DNA from: Strigamia acuminata
Lineage: Eukaryota > Arthropoda > Chilopoda > Geophilomorpha > Linotaeniidae
Reading direction: 5' to 3'
Length of the DNA stretch: 64,000 nt
Assembly (NCBI GenBank): GCA_949358305.1
Contig: OX442315.1
Coordinates: 3,100,001 to 3,164,000 of the forward strand
The notes under the pieces are model-generated. The model saw only the letters and a program-made list of their open reading frames with translations. It ran no database searches and had not been told where the DNA came from. A program made the position numbers and the translations under genes. Position 1 is the first letter of the stretch; every line of letters begins with the position of its first letter. This document shows positions 42,390-54,539 of this stretch, in pieces.

Positions 42390-44744
42390 TATAAACGTGA
42401 AAAATATTTCTTTCAAAATGAATATCTTTTCATTAATAGGCGCGTTCAATTTCAAATCGAACAACCGATTCTCTCGATTTTCTAGGCCGGAAAAGACGGA
42501 AAATAAACAGCGAGATCTCATATTTAATAATTAATGGGTTTCCTGAATTCTAGTATTAAATTTTTAAATAACTCCGCCATAATTATTTCTTCATACAAAA
42601 CTCAATAATTTTTATGCAGTGATGTCACAAAAAATGACGTAATCATTATGATGACGTCATAAGTGGGGAAACCACATCTGCTTCTTACACAGATGTTTAT
42701 TTTATACGTATTTCTTAATAATTTAAGTAACCTGAGGTGTGTGATGTGGCTGTTTGCTTGTAGTATCTCATGATTAGATATTCAGAAAGAACAAGGAGGA
42801 AATATGTAGAACACACGCACAACCAAATACGCCAAGGAAATGGGTTTAGAAATGTCATCCATAAATATTCTTTTTCTGTCTTCTTTTCTCTGATAGCAAA
42901 AGCCAAGAAATCATTCTTTGCGGGTAATATAGTGCTATCGTGATCCTTCAATTCGTGTCTAGTAATTGAACCTATCGATGGAACCAAACGAGTTTTCTAA
43001 CAAAGGGAATGGAATATAAACACATGAAGTTACATTCTAATTCAAATAGAATACAATCTTAAAACCCACCTTTTGGTCACGTGTTAAATGTGGGCTGCAA
43101 AAATCATTTCCATAAAGACTTGATTAATTCAGTACATTTTGACAACATTAAATTTATTTTACTTTATTTTTAATTCTTACCGCAAAGTTTTTATTTGATA
43201 CAAAACGTTTTCTAATAGAATTTCTACTAATCCGGGCCATTTCTATTTGACAAGTAAAATCAAAGGATATGGATTAATTTATTTAAGGTGTCCCATACGA
43301 TTCAAAATTATATTGCAATTTATTGTTACGTGGTTTCTGGCCCCTTTTGGCCGAGGTCCACGTGACATTGTTTTATTATGAATGAGTAGAAAGAAAGAGA
43401 AGTTTGTTTATGCTTTCAAATTCAGACAATTGTGAATTCTATTGAGTTTGACAATGCACTTGAAAATGTATTTTATATTACATGCCACATTATTATTTGT
43501 CAAATACAAATGCATGGTCAAAATATATATTTTTAATTGTATTATGATATACATTATGAAATGTAGGCAATTATAAAATGCATTATTTAATGCTTGAATA
43601 ATATATTTAAATTCTGCCAAAAGCGGTATATTTTGGATTGCATTTTGGAGTGTATTAATTGGGTAAATCAAAAATATATTGTAAAGTATATTTTTAACCC
43701 AGTACATTGCAAAAAGTGGTTTTTGCAAAGAAATATTTTCTGCATTGATTACTTCAAATTCACATTTCTGTGGTCCTACACACTTGATGCCGAAGTTTGT
43801 TAAGAACAAAAGATTTGATCTATTGTTAACTGACTGCTGATAAGTCAATGCAAACTGCTCATAATTCTACAAAGTAACTTATACTTATTGAATTATTATA
43901 ACACAGCGGTTGTTTCTTACTTCGTTGTTTTGAGAATACACAAGGACATACACCTCATTTTGTTTCAATAAAATCTGCTCTTGTAAGTGTCCAAATAAAA
44001 CTGATCTTTTTTTCTTTCGGACCAATATGTCTTTAATAATAAACAAGATTGATTTATTTTTCATGCTTCTACACTTTATAAGTTTTTGAAACATCTGTAG
44101 AAATAGAGATCAATAATTTAATAATTATTAGATATAGGAAATTGAATTATTTTTGTACATCAATGTTATCCATCGAAATCAGAATTAGCTGGTAAGGAGT
44201 GAAATTGAATTGTTTTGTTATTTTGTCGTTTGGTTGTGCTGCCACTTCAATTTCCCCAATCCAATGGTCAGAAATCAATTTTGACAAGCACTTTGTTTCT
44301 GCAGTAACAATTATTTTACCACATTAGAATAATTCAAAAAAAAAATTTACTATGTTAAATACCGTAATAATGCTCATAAATAATAAATACTCTTCTGGCG
44401 TTGATGGCTTTAACCATCTTAGATATTTGCAAATAAAGCTTGTCATTACAGCAAGATGATGAATTGTATAATAGATCGTTGCTTTCTGCTTTAAGAAGAC
44501 GAGAATTATTTGTAAATTATTATTGCCAAGACGGTTTTGAATTCACTTACTTGGAGTTAAATTGGCACTTGCGATCAGTATCGTTAAAACTGAGATAACC
44601 ACATTTTGATTAGGTAGCATCGTGGATGTTAAAATTTGCGTGCTTATACTACAGTAGCGGAAAACGAAAGAAACATAAATCCTGCCACTGGTTTCTAGGT
44701 TTTAAATGGAATAAATAAAGCCTTTACACTATGTAAAACATTAC

Positions 44745-45056
44745 CTTAAATGCGTAATCACGATTGGATTCAGAAACAAAGCCAACGGTTATTTATCTTC
44801 TAAATTAAAATACGGGAAAGTTTGTACCATGGTCATCACAACCACGAATGGACAATGAATAATGATTTGAATAAGTTAATGCACACGTGTGTCAAGCCAA
44901 AAGCTGTAAAACCTAAAATTACTATACAATAGATCTATATTTATTAATTTTACCATAAACTTATACTAGTGACATAATGTTCTATCAATATTCATGCTGC
45001 TTGAGAAACTACACCAACACATAAAATTTAAACAACATCAAAAAGCTATTAAATTT
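44745..45056 (-). promoter_or_regulatory. Shared promoter and 5'-leader block, IR-B copy
   Basis: The leader exon ends at 44745 (CATTTAAG followed by GTAATG). It matches the DEG/ENaC leader and upstream DNA at 24080-24377 over about 300 bp, in the same orientation relative to its gene. Similarity stops abruptly at about 45056. The TRAF gene starts on the other strand a few hundred bases further on, so this block lies in a head-to-head intergenic region. Confidence 0.7.
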
Positions 45057-45321
45057 TATGTTTGAGAGTGTCGTAATGATCAGGGTTGCACGTATTATTG
45101 TAATTTGGTAACAAGTTACCGTTACAGTAATTTAGACAAGAAAGTAACTAGTTACCAACCGTTACCGTTACTTTTTAATTCAATTCCCTCACTCTAGATG
45201 TCAGTGCAGTTGCATTCATCATTGTTTGGCGCGCTCTACTGTTACAATGGATTCAGAAATCGTCACTTTGCTCAACGTAAACCTTCTTCCAATTTTTTGA
45301 GAAATCTTAAGTTCTACTTAA

Positions 45322-48300
45322 CTGAAAACCCTAATTTTTGCTGAATATCCGATTAGTTGTGGTTTCACAAACCCAGTTCTGGATAAACATATTTGTGGCA
45401 ATTTTTGCCAGCAATGTGGTGCTAAAAAAGAAAAAGAAATGAGTGGGCAATTAGCTTATCTGCTGCACGACGATTTCGCTGCATCAAAATTTGTTAAATA
45501 TGTAAATTACATCTTCCCCAATCTATTTTTCACCACGAAATTACTAACTCCTTATTTCAGGAAAAACCTGGCTCGTCCTCAGGTCCAGGGAAAAGGTTTT
45601 GCAGTTTCTGCAACACCATCGTTGATGTCGACAAGATTCAAGTATTAAATCAATAAATAAAAGTGAGATTTAATCATTTTGCTGATTTTTCTTGCTAGAA
45701 ACATTACGACCAATGCGATTTCTATCCGTCCATCTGCAGATTTTGCAATGAAAAATTCATCCGTCGTTCGGTAATTCCATTTTGTCTTCCAAATGTTTAA
45801 TTTTTTAATTTTTACTTTTAACTTTTAGATAGAAATTCACGAGCAGGAATGTGGACGCACTGTACACGAGTGTAAATTCTACCCAGTTGGATGTTCATTC
45901 CTGGTGGGTATTTATTGCAATTAATAATGTAAAGCATTCTACAGCGCAAGCATTGCAGGGAAACCAATCGGAATTGAAGCTGCACGAAGCCGATAATGAC
46001 CACCTTGAGTTGATGATGAAGTTATTGCTGGATCTTCAAGTTGATGTATATAGAATATTGCAGCGTTTCTCAAACTGTGGGGCGCGAGCTGATTTTTGGT
46101 GGGGCGCAACGGTGTTCAATCACTTTGTCGCCCAAAAGGTTTTTTTTCCGGATTTTTTTTTTCAATTTTTGCTAATTCCAATTCCAACTTACTACCTGTA
46201 ATTGGTTGCTATACACCGCAGGCTAGCAAAAACTACAAAATCCTCTAAAATCTTCACAAAAATCTCAAAATTGACGAAAAATGATCCAAAATTCTCGAAA
46301 AACCTCGAAAAACTAACCAACAAAATGGAGGTTTGTAGCTATTGTAATTTTCCCAAAGGGATGGATTTTGTAGGATGGAAAAATAGTGGCAATCTGTCGT
46401 AGTTCATTTTGAAAAAATTTAATGCACTGATGAAGTGGGGCGCGGAAGATCGCCTGTCTTAAAAATGGGTCGCGATGCTAAAAAGTTTGAGAATCCCTGG
46501 AATATGGGGTCGGCTAATTTCATCAGAATTTCAACATTTAATTCTTTCTTGGTTTTTTGCAGCAAAAGAGTACCGCAACTATGATGACACGTTCTTTTAA
46601 CGAGCATTTGTCATTGAAGGATGCAGTTAACACTAGCCAGGTATTGGTGAAATCGGTGGCCGATGGATTAGTCGATATAATTATGTTTTTCTTATTTTTC
46701 TCTTTTGAATTAGTACAAACTTAAGGAGTTGGCGGAGAGAAAATCATCACCATCATTTGAACCCGGTTTGGATTGTGCAAATTTAATTTGTTATTTTGAA
46801 AACTTTTTTCCACAATGTAGATCAAGCTTTAGGAGTATTGCAGCAGCAGCATCATTGTTGCAACAATTTGAAAGTGATACAAGGTATAAGTTGAAAATTG
46901 TCCGGTTAAACTCTATCTGCCCAGAGAATCCACTAATTCTCATTGGCCGGTTGCTTTGCCAGTGTGTTGGAAAAAACCGCAACACGATTAACCGCAAAAA
47001 ACCTCAGACAACCGAAAATCTGCAAATTTCATTTTATTTTATAAAGAAAAAAAAATACTTATTTATTTTTTTCGTCTTGAATTTTGGAGTTTTTAGGGTT
47101 TATTTTCTTGAATTTTGGAGTTTTTAGGATTTATTTTCTTGAATTTTGGAGTTTTTAGGGTTTATTTTCTTGAAATTTGAGGTTTTTGCTGTTTGTCAGA
47201 CCCCTCGGCTCGATCCTACATTGAGACCGCCCTAGTAAATGGATTCTTTGGACGATAGAATTAGAAGGCGTCCGGTGCTCTGCCTACTGTTTGCTGTATT
47301 TACATTTGCATAGATAATCTGGAGGAAATCATAACCAAGCAAACGTTTGACATTGAGTCATGTAAACGACAGTTGGATGACATGGAATTGAAACAAGCTC
47401 ACTTGCTGGAACAAAACAATGTATTGGAACATAATTATGGTACAGTACTGCAATATCACCTTATTAGTTCTAAGCTCATGTGGTGAAACGTGCTTATGAT
47501 TGAATATTGACTTAGGTTTCATGAAAGAAATGTTGGATCAGCATTTTGAAAAAATGCAAAATCAGGAGCAAATGTTGGGATTTAAGCAAGGTAAATTTTC
47601 TTTTAACTAAAACATTCCACACTGCGATACGGGATATATACAATATATACAATACAATATATACAATACAATATATACAATATATACAATATATATATAT
47701 GTATATTGGCTACCGTATTATCCCACTATAAGCCACATGCTGGGATTACCAACTTTGGAAAATTTCAGACAAAGCTTTTCAGGTCCCTTATGATTCGTTG
47801 TAACGAGGCTCAACTGTTCAGCACCAGTAAAAACTAGGTTAAACCGGCATTTGGCTTAAAATGGGATAATACACTAACTAGAATATGCTCTAAGGTAGAA
47901 TCACAAGATAGTGGGTAAAATTCCAAAGCTAGAATTCCAAAGAGTGAGTCATTTACAAGCTCACTTGACCCGCTTTTGGTATACGACTAGCTAGCCAGAA
48001 ATTCCCGCCAAAATCTCCTCCAAGAATTTGTCGCGTCCTACTTGGTATAGGTTTAAATGCGCTAACGTGTAATACTTTACCTGTGATCTATTATGATGTG
48101 CAAATACCCAAATGAATACTAAATGTATGTAAATGAACAAATGGTTTTATTCACTCGGCGTTATGCCTTAAATACACTCAGTTACAATTCTAGAGTCAAC
48201 TTGGTCAGAGTCGAACAAAGGATTTCTCAAGATGGCGTCTTCAGTTCCGCGTGGTCGGCAGAACAAAGGTGGCGTCTCGAGTTGTCGTTAATTCGTCACG

Positions 48301-51300
48301 GATTCGTCGTTCACGGACGCGGTGGAATGCTCTTTTGAGTCTTCTATCCGAGCCTGTTGTCTAGGGGTTAGTTTTAGCGTTTTAGCTCTGACCAGGAACG
48401 GGGGGGTTCCTTACAAAGCGCTTGGACACTTCATTGGCGGAATAATCGTGGGGCGATTATTCTGGTTGAATCTACAAGGGCTATTCTCTTGCTTTCGCAG
48501 GACTAGCTCGCAAGTAAATTCGTGAGAGTTACAGTTGCACTTTACTCAGCGATCCTCGATCAATCCTAACTTGTACTTGATTTTGGCCTGACGGTGAGGT
48601 AGTTGCTGTGTTCTTGGTGTCGTTTGTGTAAGTTCTACCTTCAGACGGGAAACTCCACCTTTTATAGGTCAGTGTCAGGGGCCAGGCACAGCCAATGGGG
48701 GCTTGCCACCAGCCACCTCACTCCCCTCAGGGCAGGCGCTTCCCAGGGGGGGGGGAAGGCGGAGCCAGCGCAAGGGGAACGACTCTTCTTTCACGGTGAC
48801 TCAGGAGGATGATATCCGCTCAGGGGAACAATAGAGAGGTTCTGCCAGGCTTAGGACCGGAACGGCAACTTGCGGAGTAAGCTCCGCCCACCCGTTGCCT
48901 CTCGTGTTGTCGTTGTTTTCACGACGTCTGGACTCTCCACTACACGTTAAAATCGCGCGCACAACGTGGAGCTTAGCTCCGCCCTATGACGTCAGCACAT
49001 AAAGTGATGACGTTTCGGGCTTCCAGGCGTTCCCGTTCCCGTTCCCTTCTACGCCTAGCAGAACCTTTCTAATCACTCAACTGGGTCACCACAAATTTCC
49101 TCCTCCAGCAAGCTTGAAGCTGGTAAATCAAACTCGGTTTGACCAGAGCGGGTGAGTACAACCTCTCTTCAAAACAAAGCTTTGAATAAAAACGCAAGCT
49201 TGTGTTTGCTCAAGCGCGCAAGTTTTTAGCCGCTTTTTCAAGTAAAAGCAAGCTTTTAAATTTTACCCGCTCCCTTGTGTCTCCACCTTTACAGTATCCA
49301 AAAAGCAACAGATTAATGCCCCAGAAATCCCTTCTAAGAATCAACTCCTTTGTGGGTAGCGTTATTAAATGTTCATATTAGGTCATTTAATGTTTTAGGC
49401 GAGTCTTATGAAGACATAGGACATCCTGAGAATGCCTACAAGCATCCTGAGGGTGTCTATAGGGCAATGCATCCTGAGGGGGTCTACAAGCAAATACACC
49501 CCGAGGGGGTCTACAAACATTCTGATGATTTCTTCAAGCCAGTACACCCTGAGGGTGAGTACAAACAAATGATCCCTAAGGATGTTTTCAACACAATGCA
49601 CCTTGAGGATGTCTACAAGACTATGCTTCCTGAAGATTCCTACAGAGCAATACACCGCGAGGACTTTTACAAGTCAATAGAAAAAACATTGTGTAAAGTT
49701 TGATTATTTGTCTATTTTATCAATTGGAATATTCTTGTTGTAATTATTATTTTTTGTGTGTGTAGTGGCCATTGGGTTGAGACAAAGTGACATTGAAGAA
49801 GGTTTCAAAAAACACAAAGGTATAACTTATTTACAAATCTTTTATCCAATTTGATGCAATATCATCTATCTGAAGCATTAAACAGTAAAATAAATGAGTT
49901 TGAGAAATACTTTGCAGACCACAGTGACGCCCTAAGTAAAAGTTCTGGTCCAATTTCTAAACCGGTCTAACTTAACCAAAATTATAATTGTTTTAGAGAC
50001 ACTAGTCAAACAGCAAAGCGAGCAATCAAATAAAGTCAAGAAGTACGAAGAAGCTCTAACCACCGTGTTAGCAGCAAGCAGTAAGTTATTAGTCGAACAA
50101 ATATTAGAGCAGTTAATACAGTTGGAAGCTCTTTATAACGAATCGCAAGGGACCGGACAAATCGATTCGTTATAACGAGAATTCGTTAAAACGAATTAGC
50201 TGAAAAAAATAAAATTTCATCATAAACAACATTATTTATTCATAAAATCATGTTAATTTTATCCCGATTCTTAAAAACTGTTGAAATTGTAAAACGGGAT
50301 AAATTAAACTCAACTGCTACAATTGATAGCTTCTTGCCATTGTTAATGGCATTAGAAATGTTCAACTTGTCCTAAATCAAAATTTCTTTTCATTTGGCAG
50401 CCATTTTAAAACAGAAAATTTTTCATTTTTTCTAAATGTGTTTCTAACATGAGCATAGGATGTTGTGAGTCATGTGATCAGTTTTGAAAATTTGTTGTAA
50501 CGAGGGCTTGTTGGTATTACAGTGTACTTGAAAACTTGTTTGTTATAGCGAATAATTCGTTATATAGAAATTCGTTATAACGAAAATATTTAACATGGTG
50601 TTCTATGGCTGGCCAACCAAGTCATTCTTAACAATTCGTTATATCGATAATTCGTTATATCGCGATTCGTTATAAAGAGTTTCGACTGTATATCAATACT
50701 GGTCTCATCCTTTTCTCTTTAGATGAGCTGACCAAAACTGTGGGTAAGGATATAGGTTTGGACAATTGGCTAAATTAAATAGTAGAAATATAAAGTGAAA
50801 ACTTGGTTTCTTTCAGCTGAGGATCGAAAACTGCTTACAGACGAGATAGGTAAAAATGTACTCTGTGTTGATTGGTTTGCTGGAACCCAACCTATCCAGA
50901 TTTACCGGTATTAAATTTGTTCCCAGTGATGTTAAATGCCCAACCAATCCGGTGGGGCAGGATTGGGAACAAACAAGTATTGGGTAGATCGGGCCACGAG
51001 AAATGAAAAAACATTAACTATGTCACGGGCCACTGGAAAATTTGCGGTATCCATGGCTGGACTGGGTACAAATTTAGTACCGGGAAATCTGGATGATTCG
51101 GGCCACACGGACAGGCTACGGTGGGCCAGGGACGGGCCACTGTGGGCCCGCCAAGAGCCACTGGGCCACAGGCCACCAGAAGATACCCGGTAGCCTGCCA
51201 GACCAGTCCAGCACTGGCGGTATCCTGCTGGGCCAGTCTAGCACTCTCATCTAGACAGTCTCTAAAGTCTGGACAAACTTCTGGCACTAAGATCAATTTG

Positions 51301-53186
51301 AATGCACTTATTGATTTTTGATTGTTTTTTACCATTCAGATTTGCTACGTGTCAAACAAAATGATTTCGAAGATGACTATGCAAGATCCAAAGGTATAGT
51401 TTTAATATCACTGCACCAAAAATGTACTTTGCACAAGGAAAGACGGGATAGACGTTTCAATGTAATGGGATAATTAATGTTGGAATTTGAAACAGTTATT
51501 GTATCTGATTGTGGAAATGTTTGTTTCACAAGATTACATTGAATTTTTGGATAAAGTATAGAAAGATGTCTTTATACATGAATAAATTAAAATTTAACAA
51601 TTGTTGTAAAGTTATCTTTCTTCATTAGAAAATGTTGATTTACGGTAGGTGCGTTCGATTTCAAATTGTGAAAAACCAATTATAAAAACTGGATTATCGA
51701 GTCGATAAACTTAACCCTCTGCCAGGGCTGGACCGGTTATAGTCATTTTAGCGACGCTCATTTTAGCAATTTTTACCAAAAAAGTCCTATTTTAGCAAAC
51801 ATGTCATTTTAGCGACACAAAAACCTAGGGTTTAGCGACAAGCTGGCTCAAAAAAGTGGTTGTCATCAAAAAACCAGTAAGGTTATGTTTGCGGGGGGTC
51901 AAGGGAGGGCGCAGCCCCCCCTTGTTAGCCCTTCTTAGGAATTAAACCTAGGTTTTTGTGTCGCTAAAATGACATGTTCGCTAAAACGGTGGCTAAAATG
52001 AAATCGCTAAAATCCTCAGGACTGGGTACAAATTTAGTACCGGGAAATCTGGATAGGTCGGGCCACACGGACAGGCTACAGTGGGCTTACCACGGGCCAG
52101 TCCAGCACTGCTCTCCAGGGGCGGATCTAGCTTTTTGGGGGACACTGGACTTGAGGTTTTTTCGGGGCCCCTTTATCAAAATTTTTAATAATAAAATAAA
52201 ACAATTATACTTGCGTCATTTCCGTTCGAGAACATTGAGTGAATTAGTTTTTCGATTTGAAATTGAACGCACCTAATTTCTTTTCGTGCGTGGAAGTCTA
52301 AATTTGTGTGCACTGTATTAAATAACATCTAACGGGTGCATATCGGTTATAGTCATTTTAGCGACGCTCATTTTAGCGATTTTTACTAAAAAAAAGTCCC
52401 ATTTTAGCAAACATGTGTTTTTAGCGACACAAAAACCTAGGTTTTAGCGACACGCCGGCCCAAAAAAGTGGTTTTCATCAAAAAACCAGTAAGGTTAGGT
52501 GCGCGGGGGGTCAAGGGGGGGCACAACCCCCCCTTGTTAGCCCTTCTTAGGAATTAAACCTAGGTTTTCGTGTAGCTAAAATGACATGTTTGCTAAAATG
52601 GTGTGTCGCTAAAATGAAATCGCTAAAATGAAATCGCTAAAATGATGTACATCTGTGCATATACCATGTAGAAAAATTGAACAATCTGTGCTTGAACAAA
52701 AGAAGCGAACCTTTACTAAGCCCTAGCTTATTGCAATACGTGTGGAAAGTGGAGAGATTTCCATACTTGCGCATGAAGGCAAAAGCCGGCAGTCAAACCC
52801 AAGTGTTCAGTGACCCTTTTCTGAGCAAAAAGTTTGGATATAAACTGCGTCTCGTGCTACATCCGAATGGTTTTGGTGCCGGAGAGGGAACTCACATATC
52901 CATTGGTCTGCAAGTGATGAAGGGTCCGAACGATGCAATTCTCAAGTGGCCCATAGAGTTTTCTGGACGGGTTTATCTGTTGGACCAATTGAAACACAAG
53001 CACCATCACTCGCTTCCGTTGAAATCCCGGTTGAATAAAATCGAAGACTGTTGTTACGAAAAACCACTGACTGACCACAATTCGGGATTCGGCTTCCAGA
53101 CTTTTATTCCTTTGGACAAATTGTGCCCCTTGCATTTAGTCAATGATGTAATATTTTTCAAACTGGATTTAGATGTTACTAGTTAG
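45322..53186 (+). CDS. TRAF-family gene, at least 18 coding exons, about 651 codons seen
   Basis: Exons: 45322-45501, 45561-45641, 45699-45770, 45829-45903, 45959-46039, 46563-46640, 46714-46765, 46821-46883, 47314-47439, 47516-47590, 49399-49692, 49766-49819, 49918-49935, 49997-50080, 50723-50743, 50817-50849, 51340-51393, 52672-53186. TRAFs are cytoplasmic adaptors linking TNF or Toll-type receptors to ubiquitin signalling. A RING-like part (NPVLDKHICGNFCQQC) and TRAF zinc fingers (CDFYPSICRFCNEKF, CGRTVHECKFYPVGC) come first. Helical coiled-coil pieces follow, then a repeat exon and a full TRAF-C/MATH domain (VWKVERFPYLRM, GAGEGTHISIGLQVMKG, ILKWPIEFSG). All eleven introns after 46765 are phase 1. 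The first exon and start codon are unresolved: an ATG at 45250 reads MDSEIVTLLN, but its donor phase does not fit the next exon. The 18-base exon is the least certain. Confidence 0.82.
47633..47705. repeat. ATATACA-type microsatellite in a TRAF intron
   Basis: Short repeats of ATACAATAT and ATATAC run from about 47633 to 47705 in the intron after 47590. Confidence 0.85.
48029..49093 (-). mobile_element. Solo LTR of the large gypsy family, in a TRAF intron
   Basis: The segment starts TGTCGCGTCC, ends GGTCACCACA, and is flanked by AATT on both sides (48025-48028 and 49094-49097). It aligns along its length with the 820-bp LTRs of the 27689-40556 element but is clearly diverged. It carries an extra segment of about 240 bp (about 48834-49071) with inverted ends AGAGGTTCTGCCAGGC and GCCTAGCAGAACCTTTCT, a nested TIR element. 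The family has therefore been active here at more than one time. Confidence 0.9.
49399..49692 (+). repeat. 27-bp tandem repeat coding a 9-residue unit in the TRAF gene
   Basis: The exon encodes about ten imperfect copies of a nine-residue unit with consensus HPEGVYKQI (for example HPEGVYRAM, HPEGVYKQI, HPEGEYKQM, HLEDVYKTM). One copy lacks two residues. Early copies are closer to each other than late ones, and the divergence is at the protein level with frame kept. This suggests an old, translated repeat rather than random satellite DNA. Confidence 0.85.
50119..50688. mobile_element. TIR element (570 bp) with TTCGTTATA repeats, TA duplication
   Basis: The inverted ends CAGTTGGAAGCTCTTTATAA and TTATAAAGAGTTTCGACTG are flanked by TA (50117-50118 and 50689-50690). 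Subterminal repeats of TTCGTTATA occur many times. It lies in a TRAF intron with no coding content, and is of Tc1/mariner or pogo type. Confidence 0.82.
51052..51216. mobile_element. Short hAT-like element, copy 3, perfect 8-bp duplication
   Basis: The ends CATGGCTGGACTGG and CCAGTCCAGCACTG are flanked by GCGGTATC on both sides (51044-51051 and 51217-51224). Confidence 0.9.
51736..52016. mobile_element. Inverted-repeat element rich in CATTTTAGCGAC, copy 1
   Basis: One end reads GTCATTTTAGCGACGCTC and the other end repeats TCGCTAAAATGA in reverse. The centre is AGGGAGGGCGCAGCCCCCCC-like. A second copy at 52346-52650 has nearly the same sequence. Both are in the last TRAF intron. A hAT-like element (52017-52110) abuts this copy. 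Confidence 0.7.
52017..52110. mobile_element. Short hAT-like element, copy 4 (shortened)
   Basis: It has ends CAGGACTGGGTAC and CCAGTCCAGCACTG and the family interior, but it is about 70 bp shorter than full copies and has no visible target duplication. Confidence 0.6.
52346..52650. mobile_element. Inverted-repeat element rich in CATTTTAGCGAC, copy 2
   Basis: Second copy of the 51736-52016 element, with extra AAATCGCTAAAATG units at its right end. It ends about 20 bp before the acceptor of the TRAF-C exon. Confidence 0.7.
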
Positions 53187-53910
53187 AAAATAATTAATTG
53201 TCCAGTTTATTCTTGTATTGATTTAGGCTGAAATATGTAATTTAAGTGGTCAATCAAACTAAAAAGTTGTACGTATTTTAGGGAATAAGTAAAAAGAGAA
53301 TAAATAAATTAAACATTGCATACTAAAGGATATTATTTTAATTTAAGAAAGTTTCTGCAGTGTCATAACGACTGCTGCTATATTGGTGGCGTTCTGGCGG
53401 CAGTTTGACAGACTATAAAAACATGTCGGGCTTTATCTCCACCTTGTTCCCGAAAACTTTGTGTTCGTCGTTTGACAGCTGCTCTCGCATCTGTTCTGAC
53501 CAGCCGATCAGGTAATGTGTATTGTTTATTTTTACGTAACTTTTGTGTGACGGTTAGCCATTTTTCACCGAATATATCGTTACATTTGTTTTGATCTGGT
53601 GTCATGTGTCAAAATCTCTTTGACCTCACGCCGAATCCACTAGCGAAGTTTAAGTTCGACACATAATTTTACTTTTCGGTCCAAAAAATAATACCAGACT
53701 GATAGAATTTATTGTTTTCTTTTTTCTTTTCATTTCTTAGGACTCGGGATGTTAATGAAAGCTGTCACGCGCAGAAAGAAAATAAATTGCCTGGCTACGG
53801 ATGCACCGAACATTTGGCCGAATAGTGTCATTTCATTTCTTTCATTTCTCGAGGCAAGCAGTTTAAAATGTTGTTTTAAATGCTGTTTTAAATGTTGTTT
53901 TAAATCGTAG
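53187..53910. other. TRAF downstream region
   Basis: AATAAA-type polyadenylation signals occur near 53300. A 75-codon minus-strand frame at 53378-53605 has no recognisable motif, and I do not call it a gene. Confidence 0.4.
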
Positions 53911-54356
53911 CACGACACCACCGCCAATTCATAATCGCCAAGTTTTTTACTGCCAAGCCATTAACGCCAAGCCATTACCGCCAAACCAACACTGCCAATG
54001 GTAACAACACCCAATGCCCCAAAATGGCTAAAAATGACAGAAAGTGGTGTGTATAAACAAATTCATTACATTTCAGCTGGAAAAAATCATTCATATTTAC
54101 AAATTTCATTTGGTTGCTGAAAAAATTATAAAAATTTATTTTCAGAACATTCGGAATATTAATTTATTAAAAAAAAATAATTAGTTATTTTTCGCAACAT
54201 TTTTGGTCGTTGTCAGCAATTTTTAGTCTTTTTCGGAACATTTGAGTCATTTTTAGCCATTTTTCGGGTCTTTCGCGGTCATTGACTGTTGTTACCATTG
54301 GCGGTAATGGTTTGGCGGTAATGGCTTGGCGGTTATGAATTAGCAGTGGTGTCGTG
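53911..54356. mobile_element. Fold-back element (446 bp) with inverted arms of about 100 bp
   Basis: The left arm (CACGACACCACCGCCAATTC, then AACGCCAAGCCATTACCGCC) is mirrored at the right end (GGCGGTAATGGTTTGGCGGT ... GGTGTCGTG). The arms are built of short GCCAAGCCATTACC repeats. There is no coding content and no clear target duplication. Confidence 0.75.
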
Positions 54357-54539
54357 GAACCCTTGCACTGTGTGATATTGCCAGAGTTTTACTTTGTAGT
54401 GTTCATCAGTTTCCATCACCACTTACATTGTTTCATCTGATTGACATTTTTCTTTATGTTTATTTCCTGGTCTAAAAGTGCTATTTTTTCATAGTTATAG
54501 TCAATAATTGGTTGCCTACAGGTTAATGGTTGAAGTTGA

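Larger units (their letters stand above)
27153..44620 (-). pseudogene. Ionotropic receptor-like gene IR-B, disrupted by a gypsy element
   Basis: The exon plan is the same as IR-A. Identified exons are 44620-44551 (signal peptide), 44485-44363, 44298-44159, 44094-43921, 43866-43699, one or two poorly resolved exons in 43100-43290, 42996-42732 (M1), 40976-40795 (M3), a lobe exon split between 40574-40557 and 27684-27443, and 27351-27153 (last helix, AFLVIIGGVLCSGIVLIVEV). Lengths match IR-A or differ by multiples of three. The M1 exon joins M3 in phase 1 with no pore loop, as in IR-A. The split exon contains a 12.9-kb gypsy insertion with an AATG target duplication. No other break is visible, so inactivation is recent. 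A leader exon at 44745 upward joins the acceptor CTACTGTAG just before the first coding exon. Confidence 0.8.

Noticed and set aside
43324-43368. Another solo LTR of the TGTTACGTGG family
   Set aside because: Only the first hairpin-like ~45 bases resemble the family, and no matching end or duplication was found.
45250-45279. ATG at 45250 as the TRAF start
   Set aside because: Its donor (AAC before GTAAAC) is phase 0, whereas the next plausible acceptor requires another phase, so the first exon remains unresolved.
53378-53605. 75-codon minus-strand frame downstream of TRAF
   Set aside because: No recognisable domain, splice partner or second copy was found. It could be a chance frame.
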